Assembly: GCF_002906575.1 (NCBI RefSeq)
Contig: NZ_CP026309.1
Span: 2,542,001 to 2,606,000, forward strand
Source: Salinigranum rubrum
GTDB taxonomy: Archaea > Halobacteriota > Halobacteria > Halobacteriales > Haloferacaceae
Direction: 5' to 3'
Length of the DNA stretch: 64,000 nt
The notes under the pieces were generated by a model. That model did no database searches, was not told the DNA's origin, and saw only the letters and a list, made by a program, of their open reading frames with translations. Shown one piece after another: positions 27,747 to 36,249 of the stretch (positions are counted from its first letter, which is position 1; each line of letters starts with the position of its first letter). A program made the position numbers and the translations under genes.

Positions 27747-28106
27747 CCTGTTCACTCCGTCGTCGTCGTCGTCGTATTCGGCCGCTCCGACCAGGGCGCC
27801 ACGGGACACGGACGCGGCACCAACGGCGTGCGAGCGTCTCGTCATGTACGCGGGAGACACTCGGGAGAAACGTATCGTTCGAGAGAGACCGCTCTCGGAA
27901 CTCACCACACGTCAGCGACCCGGTGAAACGACCAGCGTGACACGACCGGCCGCGAAGCGTTTCGAACGATACGATAAATTCCACCGTCTAATCGGCTCAT
28001 CTCATGACACTCCGTCCACAAATTACGGTGAAACGGTCGGTAAACAAAAGGTAATTACTCACTTTCACGACAGATATATATGTGAGCGATACTTCCTTTT
28101 CGGAGA
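27747..28106. promoter_or_regulatory. intergenic region with CHAT-gene promoter
   Basis: 360 bases between glyA and the CHAT gene. The first 220 bases are GC-rich with no gene. The last 140 become markedly AT-rich and include atatatat at 28074-28081, about 29 bases before the ATG at 28107, so the CHAT transcript is predicted to be leaderless. No clear operator was seen. Confidence 0.5.
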
Positions 28107-30155
28107 ATGCTCCGTGCGGAGGCCACGGGCGACGGCATCGCTGCCGTCGGCCGGTTACGCCCGTCCGTCACAGTCCGCGCGTCGGACTGGCGGGCCGGCG
28201 AAGGCCCGACATCCGGGGACGACCCCCCGTCGATCAACGAATCGGTCGCAGATAGCGCCGTCGGGAGAGCGACCGCGCTGGAGTTCCCACCCGGACGGGT
28301 GGCCGTCGTCGACCGGGAGGCCCATCGGACCTGGGAACTCACGGGCGACGAGACCCTCCCCGCCGGCACGTACGAACTCCAGGTCGACTCGGTCGTCGAG
28401 ATACGGGTCGCGTTCACGTCGGCCGCCCGCGTGTCGAAGACCCCGGAACGGTTGATGCTCTCCTTCCCGGCGCGGACGCCCGTCAGAGTCGGCTTCACCG
28501 AGCGGGACGACCAGCCGCCGGGAACGATCACCGTGCCGCGAACGCCCGAGGGAGTCGCGACGGCCGTGTCGACGCTGTCGTCGGCGACGCTGACGACGAC
28601 GGCGGCCCGCTCGCACTCGCGGATGCGCCGCCATCCGCCGCTCGTCGAGTTCGCCGAGGAGACACGGATTCCGGCGGAGTTCACACGCCGGCGGACCCAA
28701 GGCGACGTCACCATCACCGTTCCGCCGACGCTGCAGTACGTCTTCACCGCGTCGTCGCTCGCCCACTACCTCGACGCGACCATCGAACTCGACGCGGACG
28801 CGCCGCCGACGCTGCGGACGGCCGACCTGGAGCGCCGGCTCGACCCGATGCCGGGATTCCAGTACGAGACCGCAGAGCTGTTGCGGCGCGTGTTCCTCCT
28901 CGACTGCCTCGTCCGTGAGGCGGTGCCGGGCAGCGACCGCCTGGCCGAGCACCACCTGCTCGACCGACTCTCGCTCGACCCGGACGCCGTCGCGACGGCG
29001 CCCATCGGAGAGCGCGTCGAAGCGTATCTGGACGTCCCGTTCGACCTCATCTCGCCGGACCTCCCCGAGTGGCACCTGTCGATGTACGTCGAGCCGACCT
29101 ACGACCACGTCCGGACGCTCCCGCACGTCATCTCGAACCTCCCCAACCTCTTCACGCCGGATTCACAGCCGCTGGAGGGGAACGAGCGGCTCCGGCGGTC
29201 GCTGGACGACTTCTATCGCACTCCCGCGGACGACTCCGCCCGAATCGAGCCGGTCAAGCCCATCCTCGGACCGGGGCGGGCCCACGGGTGGCTCGCGGAC
29301 GGAATCCCCATCGACGTGTTCAAGACGCTCCCGGAGGCGTACGAGCACCGCTCGAAGGAGGAGAAGGACACACAGCCGACCTCCGTCGTCGCCGTACTCA
29401 ACGACGCGGAGATGTCCTCTGAACACGACGACGCGGCGGACATCTATCGCCGCGGGACGGCGGACCTCGACATCGACGTCTCGGTCCGCGAACAGCTCAG
29501 CCGGAAGGAACTGGCGGCGGTGTTCGAGGCCGACCACGACTTCGTCCACTACATCGGTCACTGCGAGGAGAACGGCCTGCAGTGCCGCGACGGGGCGCTC
29601 TCGACCACGACCCTCGAGCGCTCCGGCGCGGAGACGTTCTTCCTCAACGCGTGTGGCTCGTACTACGAGGGCATCAACCTCGTCCGGAAGGGGAGCGTCA
29701 CCGGGGCGGTGACCTTCGAGAAGGTACTCGACGGCCACGCGGCCCGCGTCGGAACGACCTTCGTCCGACTCCTGGTCAACGGCTTCAGCATCGAACGCGC
29801 GCTCAACCTGGCCCGTCGTCGCATCATCATGGGGAACGACTACACCGTCGTGGGCGACGGCACGCACAAACTCAGCGGCGCGCCCGAGACCGTCCCGCTG
29901 GCGGCGACCATCGTCCCCGAACCGGACGGCGAGTCGTACCGGGTGACGTTCGACGCCTCTTCGCCGCGGATCACCGGCGACGTCTTCCGGTTGCCCGAAC
30001 CCCTCGACGGTCAGCCGCGGCTGTTCGGCGCGGAGTCCGAGGTGACGCTCTCGGCGGCCGAGACGGAGCGGTTCGTTCGGCGCGTCGACATGCCGGTCAT
30101 CTTCGACGGCGACATCCAGTGGTCGACGGATCTCGTCGCGAAGATATCTACTTAA
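28107..30155 (+). CDS. CHAT-type caspase-like peptidase
   Basis: 682 residues. The N-terminal 230 form a strand-rich domain, and a long helical middle region follows. The C-terminal half has the CHAT/caspase dyad: His485 in FVHYIGHCEENG and Cys516 in FFLNACGSYYEG, separated by 30 residues as expected, then a conserved GAVTFEKVLDGHAARVGTTF helix-strand segment. CHAT peptidases elsewhere cut partner proteins in stress, defence or cell-death pathways. The target here is unknown. It is followed by a predicted terminator at 30181-30207 and by the TbsP regulator gene on the same strand. The N-terminal domain is not recognised. Confidence 0.75.
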   Translation: MLRAEATGDGIAAVGRLRPSVTVRASDWRAGEGPTSGDDPPSINESVADSAVGRATALEFPPGRVAVVDREAHRTWELTGDETLPAGTYELQVDSVVEIRVAFTSAARVSKTPERLMLSFPARTPVRVGFTERDDQPPGTITVPRTPEGVATAVSTLSSATLTTTAARSHSRMRRHPPLVEFAEETRIPAEFTRRRTQGDVTITVPPTLQYVFTASSLAHYLDATIELDADAPPTLRTADLERRLDPMPGFQYETAELLRRVFLLDCLVREAVPGSDRLAEHHLLDRLSLDPDAVATAPIGERVEAYLDVPFDLISPDLPEWHLSMYVEPTYDHVRTLPHVISNLPNLFTPDSQPLEGNERLRRSLDDFYRTPADDSARIEPVKPILGPGRAHGWLADGIPIDVFKTLPEAYEHRSKEEKDTQPTSVVAVLNDAEMSSEHDDAADIYRRGTADLDIDVSVREQLSRKELAAVFEADHDFVHYIGHCEENGLQCRDGALSTTTLERSGAETFFLNACGSYYEGINLVRKGSVTGAVTFEKVLDGHAARVGTTFVRLLVNGFSIERALNLARRRIIMGNDYTVVGDGTHKLSGAPETVPLAATIVPEPDGESYRVTFDASSPRITGDVFRLPEPLDGQPRLFGAESEVTLSAAETERFVRRVDMPVIFDGDIQWSTDLVAKIST

Positions 30156-30180
30156 AAACGAACCTGATTTGTAATGGTCT

Positions 30181-30207
30181 GATTTCTGAGATTGAAATCT
30201 TGTTTTT
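30181..30207 (+). terminator. hairpin plus T-run after the CHAT gene
   Basis: A perfect 6-bp stem gatttc/gaaatc with a 7-base loop is followed directly by ttgttttta. It is 25 bases beyond the CHAT stop codon and in AT-rich sequence, so it is the best terminator candidate in this region. Confidence 0.5.
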
Positions 30208-30268
30208 AGCTTACAAGGCCATTGAAATACCCAGAAGGCGCCATACCGTGATAGTCTGTATGCGGTAA

Positions 30269-30276
30269 GATTAAAT
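30269..30276 (+). promoter_or_regulatory. TATA box of tbsP
   Basis: gattaaat about 27 bases before the tbsP ATG at 30300, in a strongly AT-rich spacer. It gives tbsP its own leaderless transcript, separate from the CHAT gene. Confidence 0.6.
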
Positions 30277-30299
30277 AGACACGGTCCGATATTTGTACT

Positions 30300-31124
30300 A
30301 TGGTTATTGCCTCAAATTTAATCGCGGAGGGGATTGAGGAGATCCTGTACGAGGTACTCTCGGCGGGAGAGTCGGAACTCCTCGTGGCTAACCCGACGGC
30401 CGACGTGCTCGAATCGCTCGTCTCCGTCGCAACACACTTCGATGGGGAACTCCCGACGGTCCGAGTCATCGCCGACGAACCGTTGCTGAAGGACGTCGTC
30501 GACGACTTCATCGTGGCGAGCAACGCCGCCGACCTCGTCGAGGAAGGCGTCCTCTCGCTCACGACCGGCGGCGTCGACGACCAGAACTCGCTCATCGTCA
30601 CCGAGCACGCCGTCCTCTCGCTCGTCACCACCGACGAGCAGGTCGCCGCGCTGGTGACCGACGACGAGGAGTTCGTCGCTTCGGCGTACGAGACGTACAC
30701 GACGGCCTGGGAGGAGGCACCGGAGTTCAAGCTCCGGACGCCTTCTATCTCCGTCGTCCGGGAGTCGCTCGCGACCGAACTCTCCGAGGACGTTCAGACG
30801 GACTTCGACACCGTGCTCTCGTCGCTGCAGACCGCACGCGGCGACGGCCAGGGGCTCGACGAGGTGACCATCAGCCTCCTCGTCGCCGCGAAGAACGACA
30901 TCCTCCTCTACGACATCTCGAAGTGGGGCGAGGACATCGGCATCGCGTCGAAGGCGACGTTCTCGCGGACGAAGACCAAGCTCGAAGACCTCGGCCTCGT
31001 CGACACCGAGAAGGTGCCCATCGACGTCGGTCGCCCGCGGCTTCGACTGAAGCTCGGCGACGACCGCCTCCGACAGGCCGACGCCGACCAGCTCGCTGGC
31101 GTCGCACAGAGCCTCCTGACGTAG
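30300..31124 (+). CDS. tbsP: TbsP-type transcriptional regulator (DUF5821)
   Basis: 274 residues. The N-terminal 170 residues are an acidic alpha/beta domain (MVIASNLIAEGIEEILYEVL), and the C-terminal 90 form a winged helix (DISKWGEDIGIASKATFSRT, then KLEDLGLVDTEKVPIDVG). This is the DUF5821/TbsP architecture described as a regulator of glycolysis/gluconeogenesis genes in Haloferax. The regulated genes in this organism are not visible in the window. A strong TATA box precedes the start. Confidence 0.85.
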   Translation: MVIASNLIAEGIEEILYEVLSAGESELLVANPTADVLESLVSVATHFDGELPTVRVIADEPLLKDVVDDFIVASNAADLVEEGVLSLTTGGVDDQNSLIVTEHAVLSLVTTDEQVAALVTDDEEFVASAYETYTTAWEEAPEFKLRTPSISVVRESLATELSEDVQTDFDTVLSSLQTARGDGQGLDEVTISLLVAAKNDILLYDISKWGEDIGIASKATFSRTKTKLEDLGLVDTEKVPIDVGRPRLRLKLGDDRLRQADADQLAGVAQSLLT

Positions 31125-31167
31125 ACGGAACCCCCGCGCTTTTCTGCCCCTCCCCCGACGTTCGCGT

Positions 31168-32871
31168 ATGAACGTCGGACTCGTCGGCACGGGCCCCGCT
31201 GCGGACGCGGCCCGTGCCGCCTTCGAGGACATCGACGCGACCGTGACGACGGACGCCGACGCGCTCTCGGGGACGGACCTCACGGTTGTCGTCGCTCCCG
31301 CCGGGGCCGAGCAGTTCACTCGGGCCGACGACGTCTGTGACCGACTCGTCGCCTGTGAGGTCGGCGGCGTCGGCGGTCACGCGCTCGAAGGCGTCGACGC
31401 GGCCGTGTCGGTGTTCACCCCCGACTCCGCCCGCTTCTCGGACCTCTCTCTCCGCGTCGCGTCGACGGTCGACGACTCGGACTCGCGCCCGACCGGCGAC
31501 CGAAGCGCCGTTCGGTTCGCGGGAGCGGTCGCGGGGCGGCGTGCGGTCCGGCTCCTCGCGGGGGAACCGATCGGTGGCACCGTCGTCGAGATTCCGGGAG
31601 CGGAGCGACGGTTCCTCCCGGTCCCCGACGGGTCGCGTGACCGGACGCTCGACCGCTCGTGGCGGTCGGTCCCGCTCGACGACGCCCTCGACCGTGCGGA
31701 GCGAGCGATGGACGACCGGGTCGGCCTCCTCACCCAGGTCGGCGAACGCGAGTCGTTTCCGATCCCGTACTACCTGGCTGGAACCGCCGACACGACGACG
31801 TACAGCGACGCCCGTGCGGCGGCGTTCGCCGCCGGGGCCGACCCCGACTGGGACCGGGCGTTCATGAAGGCGCTCGGTGAGGGACTCGAACGGTACTGCG
31901 CCGGCGTCTACCGGTACTCGGAGTTCGTCGTCGCCCCGGAGACGAACCGCGCGCGTCCGGTCTCGCCCGCACGGTTCGCCCGTCCCGACGGCTATCGACA
32001 GGTCGACCGCGAGGAGCGCATCGCCTGGGTCGAAGGCGAACACCTCGCGACGGGCGAGCAGGTCTCCCTGCCCGCGGAGTTCGTCCACTACCCGCCCCCC
32101 GACGAGCGGCACAAGCCGGCGATCACGACCGGGCTGGGGCTCGGAAACTCCGGCGCCGAAGCGCTGCTCTCGGGGCTGTACGAGGTCGTCGAGCGCGACG
32201 CGACGATGCTCGCGTGGTACTCGACGTTCGACCCGCTCGGGCTCGACGTCGACGACGACCGGTTCGAGACGCTGGTCAAACGCGCGCGGGCCGAGGAGTT
32301 GGACGTGACGCCGCTGCTCGTGACACAGGACGTCGACGTGCCCGTGGTCGCTGTCGCGGTCCACCGCGACCCGGAGCGGGAGTCGGACGAGGCCTGGCCC
32401 CGGTTCGCAATGGGTTCGGGGGCCGACCTCGATCCGGTCGCCGCCGCACGGAGTGCGCTCGCCGAAGCGCTCCAGAACTGGATGGAGTTGCGGTCGATGG
32501 GTCCCGAACGGGCGGCCGACGAGAAAGCCGCTATCGGTGACTACGCCGAGTTTCCCTCGCACGCCCGGCGATTCGTCGAGTGCGACGCAACCGTTCCTGC
32601 GGCGTCCGTCGGCCCCGATCCGCTTCCCGAAGGCGAGGCCGAACTGGCGGCGGCCGTCGACCGCGTGACCGACGCCGGGCTGGACGCCTACGCCGCGCGG
32701 ACGACGACGCGCGACGTCGCGGAACTGGGGTTCGAGGCCGTCCGCGTCCTGATCCCGGAGGCGCAGCCGCTCTTCACGGGCGAGCCGTTCTTCACCGAAC
32801 GGGCCGAGACCGTTCCCGAGGAGTTAGGATTCGAGCCACGACTCGACAGGGAGTACCATCCCTACCCCTAG
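31168..32871 (+). CDS. stand-alone YcaO family protein
   Basis: 567 residues. The N-terminal 185 form an unrecognised domain that opens like a Rossmann fold (MNVGLVGTGPAADAARAAF). The YcaO core follows: ALGEGLERYCAGVYR, TTGLGLGNSGAEALLSGLYE, VVERDATML and SALAEALQNWMEL, which together build the ATP-Mg site. The C-terminus ends HPYP, the proline-rich tail of functional YcaO enzymes. YcaO proteins phosphorylate backbone amides to make azolines, thioamides or amidines, or help RimO. No precursor peptide, dehydrogenase or TfuA gene is adjacent, so the substrate is unknown. Confidence 0.88.
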   Translation: MNVGLVGTGPAADAARAAFEDIDATVTTDADALSGTDLTVVVAPAGAEQFTRADDVCDRLVACEVGGVGGHALEGVDAAVSVFTPDSARFSDLSLRVASTVDDSDSRPTGDRSAVRFAGAVAGRRAVRLLAGEPIGGTVVEIPGAERRFLPVPDGSRDRTLDRSWRSVPLDDALDRAERAMDDRVGLLTQVGERESFPIPYYLAGTADTTTYSDARAAAFAAGADPDWDRAFMKALGEGLERYCAGVYRYSEFVVAPETNRARPVSPARFARPDGYRQVDREERIAWVEGEHLATGEQVSLPAEFVHYPPPDERHKPAITTGLGLGNSGAEALLSGLYEVVERDATMLAWYSTFDPLGLDVDDDRFETLVKRARAEELDVTPLLVTQDVDVPVVAVAVHRDPERESDEAWPRFAMGSGADLDPVAAARSALAEALQNWMELRSMGPERAADEKAAIGDYAEFPSHARRFVECDATVPAASVGPDPLPEGEAELAAAVDRVTDAGLDAYAARTTTRDVAELGFEAVRVLIPEAQPLFTGEPFFTERAETVPEELGFEPRLDREYHPYP

Positions 32872-33018
32872 AGGGAAGGCGAGCAGGCGGCACCGTCTCG
32901 CTCCCGCGGAGGACGGTGTGCCGCACAACCGCGTGACGTCCCCCGGCGACTCTCAGCGCACAGCCGCCCTGGCCGCGGCATCGTACCTATATCCACGGAC
33001 CGCTCCGGAGCGTGTGGT

Positions 33019-33258
33019 ATGACTCCCCCGCGAATAGCTGTGGATTGATTTCCACGACGACGTCGTCGGTGCAGTCGATGCCACACTCGGACACGACTGC
33101 GCCAACGGAATCGTCGACGCGGTGGGGACGGACCGCGTGACGGTCGAACACGTCTGTTCGGGGGAATCACCGGTCGCGTGCTCCGTCACTCGACAGTCCC
33201 CGTCTTCGTGGTGCCGACCCACACCGACCGACGTTTCGAGACCGCTGACAGTCGGTGA
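33019..33258 (+). pseudogene. remnant of a UspA-family gene
   Basis: From a leaderless-looking ATG (with a tatatcc box at 32988-32994) the reading frame stops after nine codons. Further on, the frame gives ATLGHDCANGIVDAVGTD and, after a shift, GITGRVLRHSTVPVFVVPT before a TGA at 33258. The last segment is the usual C-terminal strand of universal stress proteins. A deletion of most of the gene plus at least one frameshift is the best reading. It sits between the YcaO and DUF63 genes and has no role as it stands. Confidence 0.55.
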
Positions 33259-33283
33259 ACGGCGGCCCGGCGGCCGCGACTGG

Positions 33284-34423
33284 CTACACGCCCAGTGTCG
33301 CCCGGAGCATGTCGCGCGTCCCGGGGCCGAGGCCCACGGCGAGGACGGCGACGAGCAGCAGCATCGTGTAGCGCGGCGACTCCTCGAAGACGCCCTCCTC
33401 GAAGACCCAGACGACGAACGTCGCGGCGACGAGTTTCACGAGGAGGAACGGCCACGCGTCGCCCGTCACGGCCAGAATCGAGGGGGGAAGCGTCGACGCG
33501 GTGAAGTCGACGACGAACTGGTTCACCGGGTGTTTGGGGACGAGGTTCGGACCGGCCCCGAGCGCCGTCATCCAGTCGAGACCGATGACGTTGGCGACGC
33601 CGTCGACCGCGTGACCCCAGATGACGACGAGGCCGATGTACCCGGTGCCGGCGTTGACGTGGGGGGCGAACCGCTCGACGAGCGCCCAGGTCGCGAGCGC
33701 GGCGAGCGTCGCCCCGACGAGCATCGTGAGGATGACCTGCGGGTAGAACGTGACGCTGTTGCTGCCGGTCACGGCGAGGGACGCGAGGTACGCGAGCGTG
33801 AGTCCGAGGACGACGACGCCCAGCACGAAGAGGGGTCGCTGGTAGTCGTCGACGCTCCCCTGTCGTTCGAGGAGCACGGCGACGACGACGGCGACGAGCG
33901 TCACGGCGAAGACGGTGAAGTAGATGACGGGGCTGATGAACAGCGTGTTGAGTGGGTAGGAGATGAGCGCGTCCGCGGTTCCGGGCGTGTCGTTCGCGTC
34001 CTCGACGACGCGGAGGGCGCCGCCGAAGAAGACGAACGGGATGAGCGCGTAGAAAAAGCGCCGTTCGCGCCCGATGTCGAGGCGGCGCATGAGGAACACC
34101 ACGCCCGTGAGGGCGATGAGCAGGGTGACCATGTAACCGACCTCGGAAACGAGCGTGTAGCCGGGGTACGCCACCACGCCCGTCGCGGCCTCACACGCCG
34201 AGGCGCTCCCGAGATACTCGGTTCCCGCGGCGGTCCGCACCGCACAGACGGCCGACTGGGCGTCGGCCTCGACCGGCCCCCAGAAGTACTGCCAGACGAA
34301 TCTGTCGTAGACGACGCGGGGGAACGCGACCGACCCGCCGACGAGCGCGGCGGCCAGGACGGCCACCAGCGCACCCCACAGTCGTTCGGGGTCGAGTCCG
34401 ACGCGGTCTGAGACCGTTGCCAT
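33284..34423 (-). CDS. DUF63 family membrane protein
   Basis: 379 residues with about eight transmembrane helices. The motifs [18 protein letters not shown] and [20 protein letters not shown] match the archaeal DUF63 family of polytopic membrane proteins. Histidines and acids inside the helices hint at an enzymatic or metal-linked role, but no function is known. The gene is complete with its start ATG at 34423 and is convergent with the UspA remnant. Confidence 0.85.
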   Translation of the reverse strand: MATVSDRVGLDPERLWGALVAVLAAALVGGSVAFPRVVYDRFVWQYFWGPVEADAQSAVCAVRTAAGTEYLGSASACEAATGVVAYPGYTLVSEVGYMVTLLIALTGVVFLMRRLDIGRERRFFYALIPFVFFGGALRVVEDANDTPGTADALISYPLNTLFISPVIYFTVFAVTLVAVVVAVLLERQGSVDDYQRPLFVLGVVVLGLTLAYLASLAVTGSNSVTFYPQVILTMLVGATLAALATWALVERFAPHVNAGTGYIGLVVIWGHAVDGVANVIGLDWMTALGAGPNLVPKHPVNQFVVDFTASTLPPSILAVTGDAWPFLLVKLVAATFVVWVFEEGVFEESPRYTMLLLVAVLAVGLGPGTRDMLRATLGV

Positions 34424-34518
34424 GTGATGGAATCCGGCACGCGCCGATTAATACCCTTCTGGTCTCGTGCGCTTCGCGCACCCCTCAGAGCCACTGTCGA
34501 CCGCCACCGAGGGTCCGC

Positions 34519-34986
34519 TCAGACCGGCAACACCGGGTCGTCGTGTTCGGTCCCGAGGACGACCATCGTGTACGACCGCCCGAACCCTTCGACCCCGGCG
34601 ACGTTGTCGAACAGCAGTTCCCTGAGCCCCTCCGTGTCCTCGGCGTAGACGCGGATGAGCACGTCCCAGTCTCCCGTAGTGAGGTGGACCTCCTGGACGC
34701 CCTCCACGTCCCGAAGGTGGTCGACGAACCCCTCGACGGCGTCCTCGCGGCTCTGTTCGATGCGAAGGCCGACGAACGCCGACGTGCTGTACCCAACCTT
34801 CTGGGCGTTGACCTTCGCGTGGTAGCCCTCGATGACGCCCGCCTCCTTCAGCCGAGAGACCCGGTCGTGGACGGTCGCCGACGACATGTCGATCTGCCTG
34901 GCGATCTCGCTGAACGGCGTCCGCGCGTCCGCCTGGAGCGCGCGCAGGATGGCCCGGTCGGTGTCGTCGAGGTCGACCTCAGTCAC
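34519..34986 (-). CDS. Lrp/AsnC-family regulator
   Basis: 155 residues from a GTG at 34986. The N-terminal helix-turn-helix DDTDRAILRALQADARTPFS and SSATVHDRVSRLKEAGVIEG is followed by the RAM ligand domain, GYSTSAFVGLRIEQ and LTTGDWDVLIRVYAEDTEGL. Such proteins sense amino acids and form octamers. The start overlaps the last codons of the IMPase gene by eight bases, so both are translated from one transcript. The regulated genes are unknown. Confidence 0.9.
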   Translation of the reverse strand: MTEVDLDDTDRAILRALQADARTPFSEIARQIDMSSATVHDRVSRLKEAGVIEGYHAKVNAQKVGYSTSAFVGLRIEQSREDAVEGFVDHLRDVEGVQEVHLTTGDWDVLIRVYAEDTEGLRELLFDNVAGVEGFGRSYTMVVLGTEHDDPVLPV

Positions 34987-35794
34987 GGGCCACCGCCTCG
35001 ATTTCCGCGGCGGTCGCGAGCAGGTCGTCGTGTATCTCGCCGTTCGACGCGACCAGTCCGTGGGAGTCGTGCCGCCAGGGGTCGCCGTGGACGTCCGTGA
35101 CAGTCCCGCCTGCGAGACGGATCAGGTGGACGCCGGCGACCGTGTCCCACGGGTTCGCGTAGACGTTCGTGACGATGCCGTCGACGGCACCGGCCGCGAG
35201 CATCGCCAGCGTCACCTGTGCGCTGCCCACCCGTCGAAGGTCGCCGAAGCGTTCGACGATTTCGCGGCAGGCGACGGCGTACTCGTCTCTCCGCTCGCGC
35301 CCCCACCACATCGTCGGCAGGACCGAACACGCCTCGGGGTCCGTCCGCGTGCTGACCGAGACGGGGTCGCCGTTCCGGGTCGCCCTCTCCCCGTCGCCGA
35401 CGTAGACGTCGTCGAGTTCCGGCGCGGCTATCGCCGAGGCGACTGGTTCGCCGTCACGCACCGCCGCGACGGCCGTACACCACACCTGAAACCCCCTGAC
35501 GAAATTGTTCGTCCCGTCGATGGGGTCGATGACCCACGTCGGGCCCTCCTCCGGCACCGACTTGAGTTCGTCCTCCTCCTCGCCGACGATGGCGTTCGCC
35601 TCGTACGCCGAGTGGATGCAGTCGATGACCCGCGCCTGTGCGTCTCGGTCGGCCTGGGTGACCACGTCGGTCTTCTCGCCTTTCGTCTCGACGGGGATGT
35701 CCCGTCGGAACCCGCCAGCGGCGACGGCAGCGCCGACGCGGGCGGCCTGTTCTGCGACGTGCGCCCGCGCCGCCGCGTCCGAGTCAGTCTCCAT
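34979..35794 (-). CDS. inositol monophosphatase family protein
   Basis: 271 residues from ATG 35794. The metal motifs are complete: GEKTDVVTQADRDAQ, IVGEEED, VIDPIDGTNNFVRG (the WxDPLDGT-type motif) and NPWDTVAGVHLIRLAGG. Family members act on inositol phosphates, fructose-1,6-bisphosphate or PAP. The archaeal enzymes are often bifunctional IMPase/FBPase, which cannot be decided here. The downstream Lrp-type regulator gene overlaps it by eight bases. Confidence 0.88.
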   Translation of the reverse strand: METDSDAAARAHVAEQAARVGAAVAAGGFRRDIPVETKGEKTDVVTQADRDAQARVIDCIHSAYEANAIVGEEEDELKSVPEEGPTWVIDPIDGTNNFVRGFQVWCTAVAAVRDGEPVASAIAAPELDDVYVGDGERATRNGDPVSVSTRTDPEACSVLPTMWWGRERRDEYAVACREIVERFGDLRRVGSAQVTLAMLAAGAVDGIVTNVYANPWDTVAGVHLIRLAGGTVTDVHGDPWRHDSHGLVASNGEIHDDLLATAAEIEAVARD

Positions 35795-35862
35795 ACGGGC
35801 CTGGCTCACCCCACCCAAGTATAGGCGTCGGCTTTTTGTTCCGCGGACGAGAGAACCGGCAC

Positions 35863-36216
35863 GTGTCAGACCCGGGTGAAGACGGCAGCGAGGACGGACG
35901 CGACGACCGCGTCGAGGACGACACCGGCAACGACCGCGTCGGCGACGCGGGTCCTGCCGACCTCCCGGCCGACGTCGAGGCCGCGCTGACGCAACTGCTC
36001 GCGGAGGCCGCCGCTGCCGCCCGGCACCGCGACGTCGACGACGTCGTCGCCATCGTCGACACGGTCGAGACCGTCACCCGGGACAAGGTGCCTGCGGGGT
36101 TCGTCCGCGAGCGACTGCGCTACGGTTGCCGGCGGGTCGACCGACTCGTCGCCGACGAACCGCTCGTCGCGGCGGAGTATCTCGAAGCGATGGAGCGACT
36201 CGTCGACGAGGGCTGA
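35863..36216 (+). CDS. small acidic helical protein
   Basis: 117 residues starting at GTG 35863. A TTG 27 bases upstream would extend the frame but places the start inside the promoter. The T-rich gctttttgttcc about 27 bases before the GTG fits a leaderless promoter. After an Asp/Glu/Gly-rich region, the protein is helical with LPADVEAALTQLLAEAAAA and RERLRYGCRRVDRLVADEP. The pattern recurs in unassigned haloarchaeal proteins. It is convergent with the structured-RNA array, whose predicted 3' end lies about 35 bases away. Confidence 0.68.
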   Translation: MSDPGEDGSEDGRDDRVEDDTGNDRVGDAGPADLPADVEAALTQLLAEAAAAARHRDVDDVVAIVDTVETVTRDKVPAGFVRERLRYGCRRVDRLVADEPLVAAEYLEAMERLVDEG

Positions 36217-36249
36217 GAGCGCGTGCTTGGAACGGTAGTTCGGTTCGTT

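Noticed and set aside
33122..34411. 429-codon + strand frame opposite the DUF63 gene
   Set aside because: The opposite strand encodes a well-formed eight-helix membrane protein; this frame is its Asp/Glu/Arg-rich shadow.
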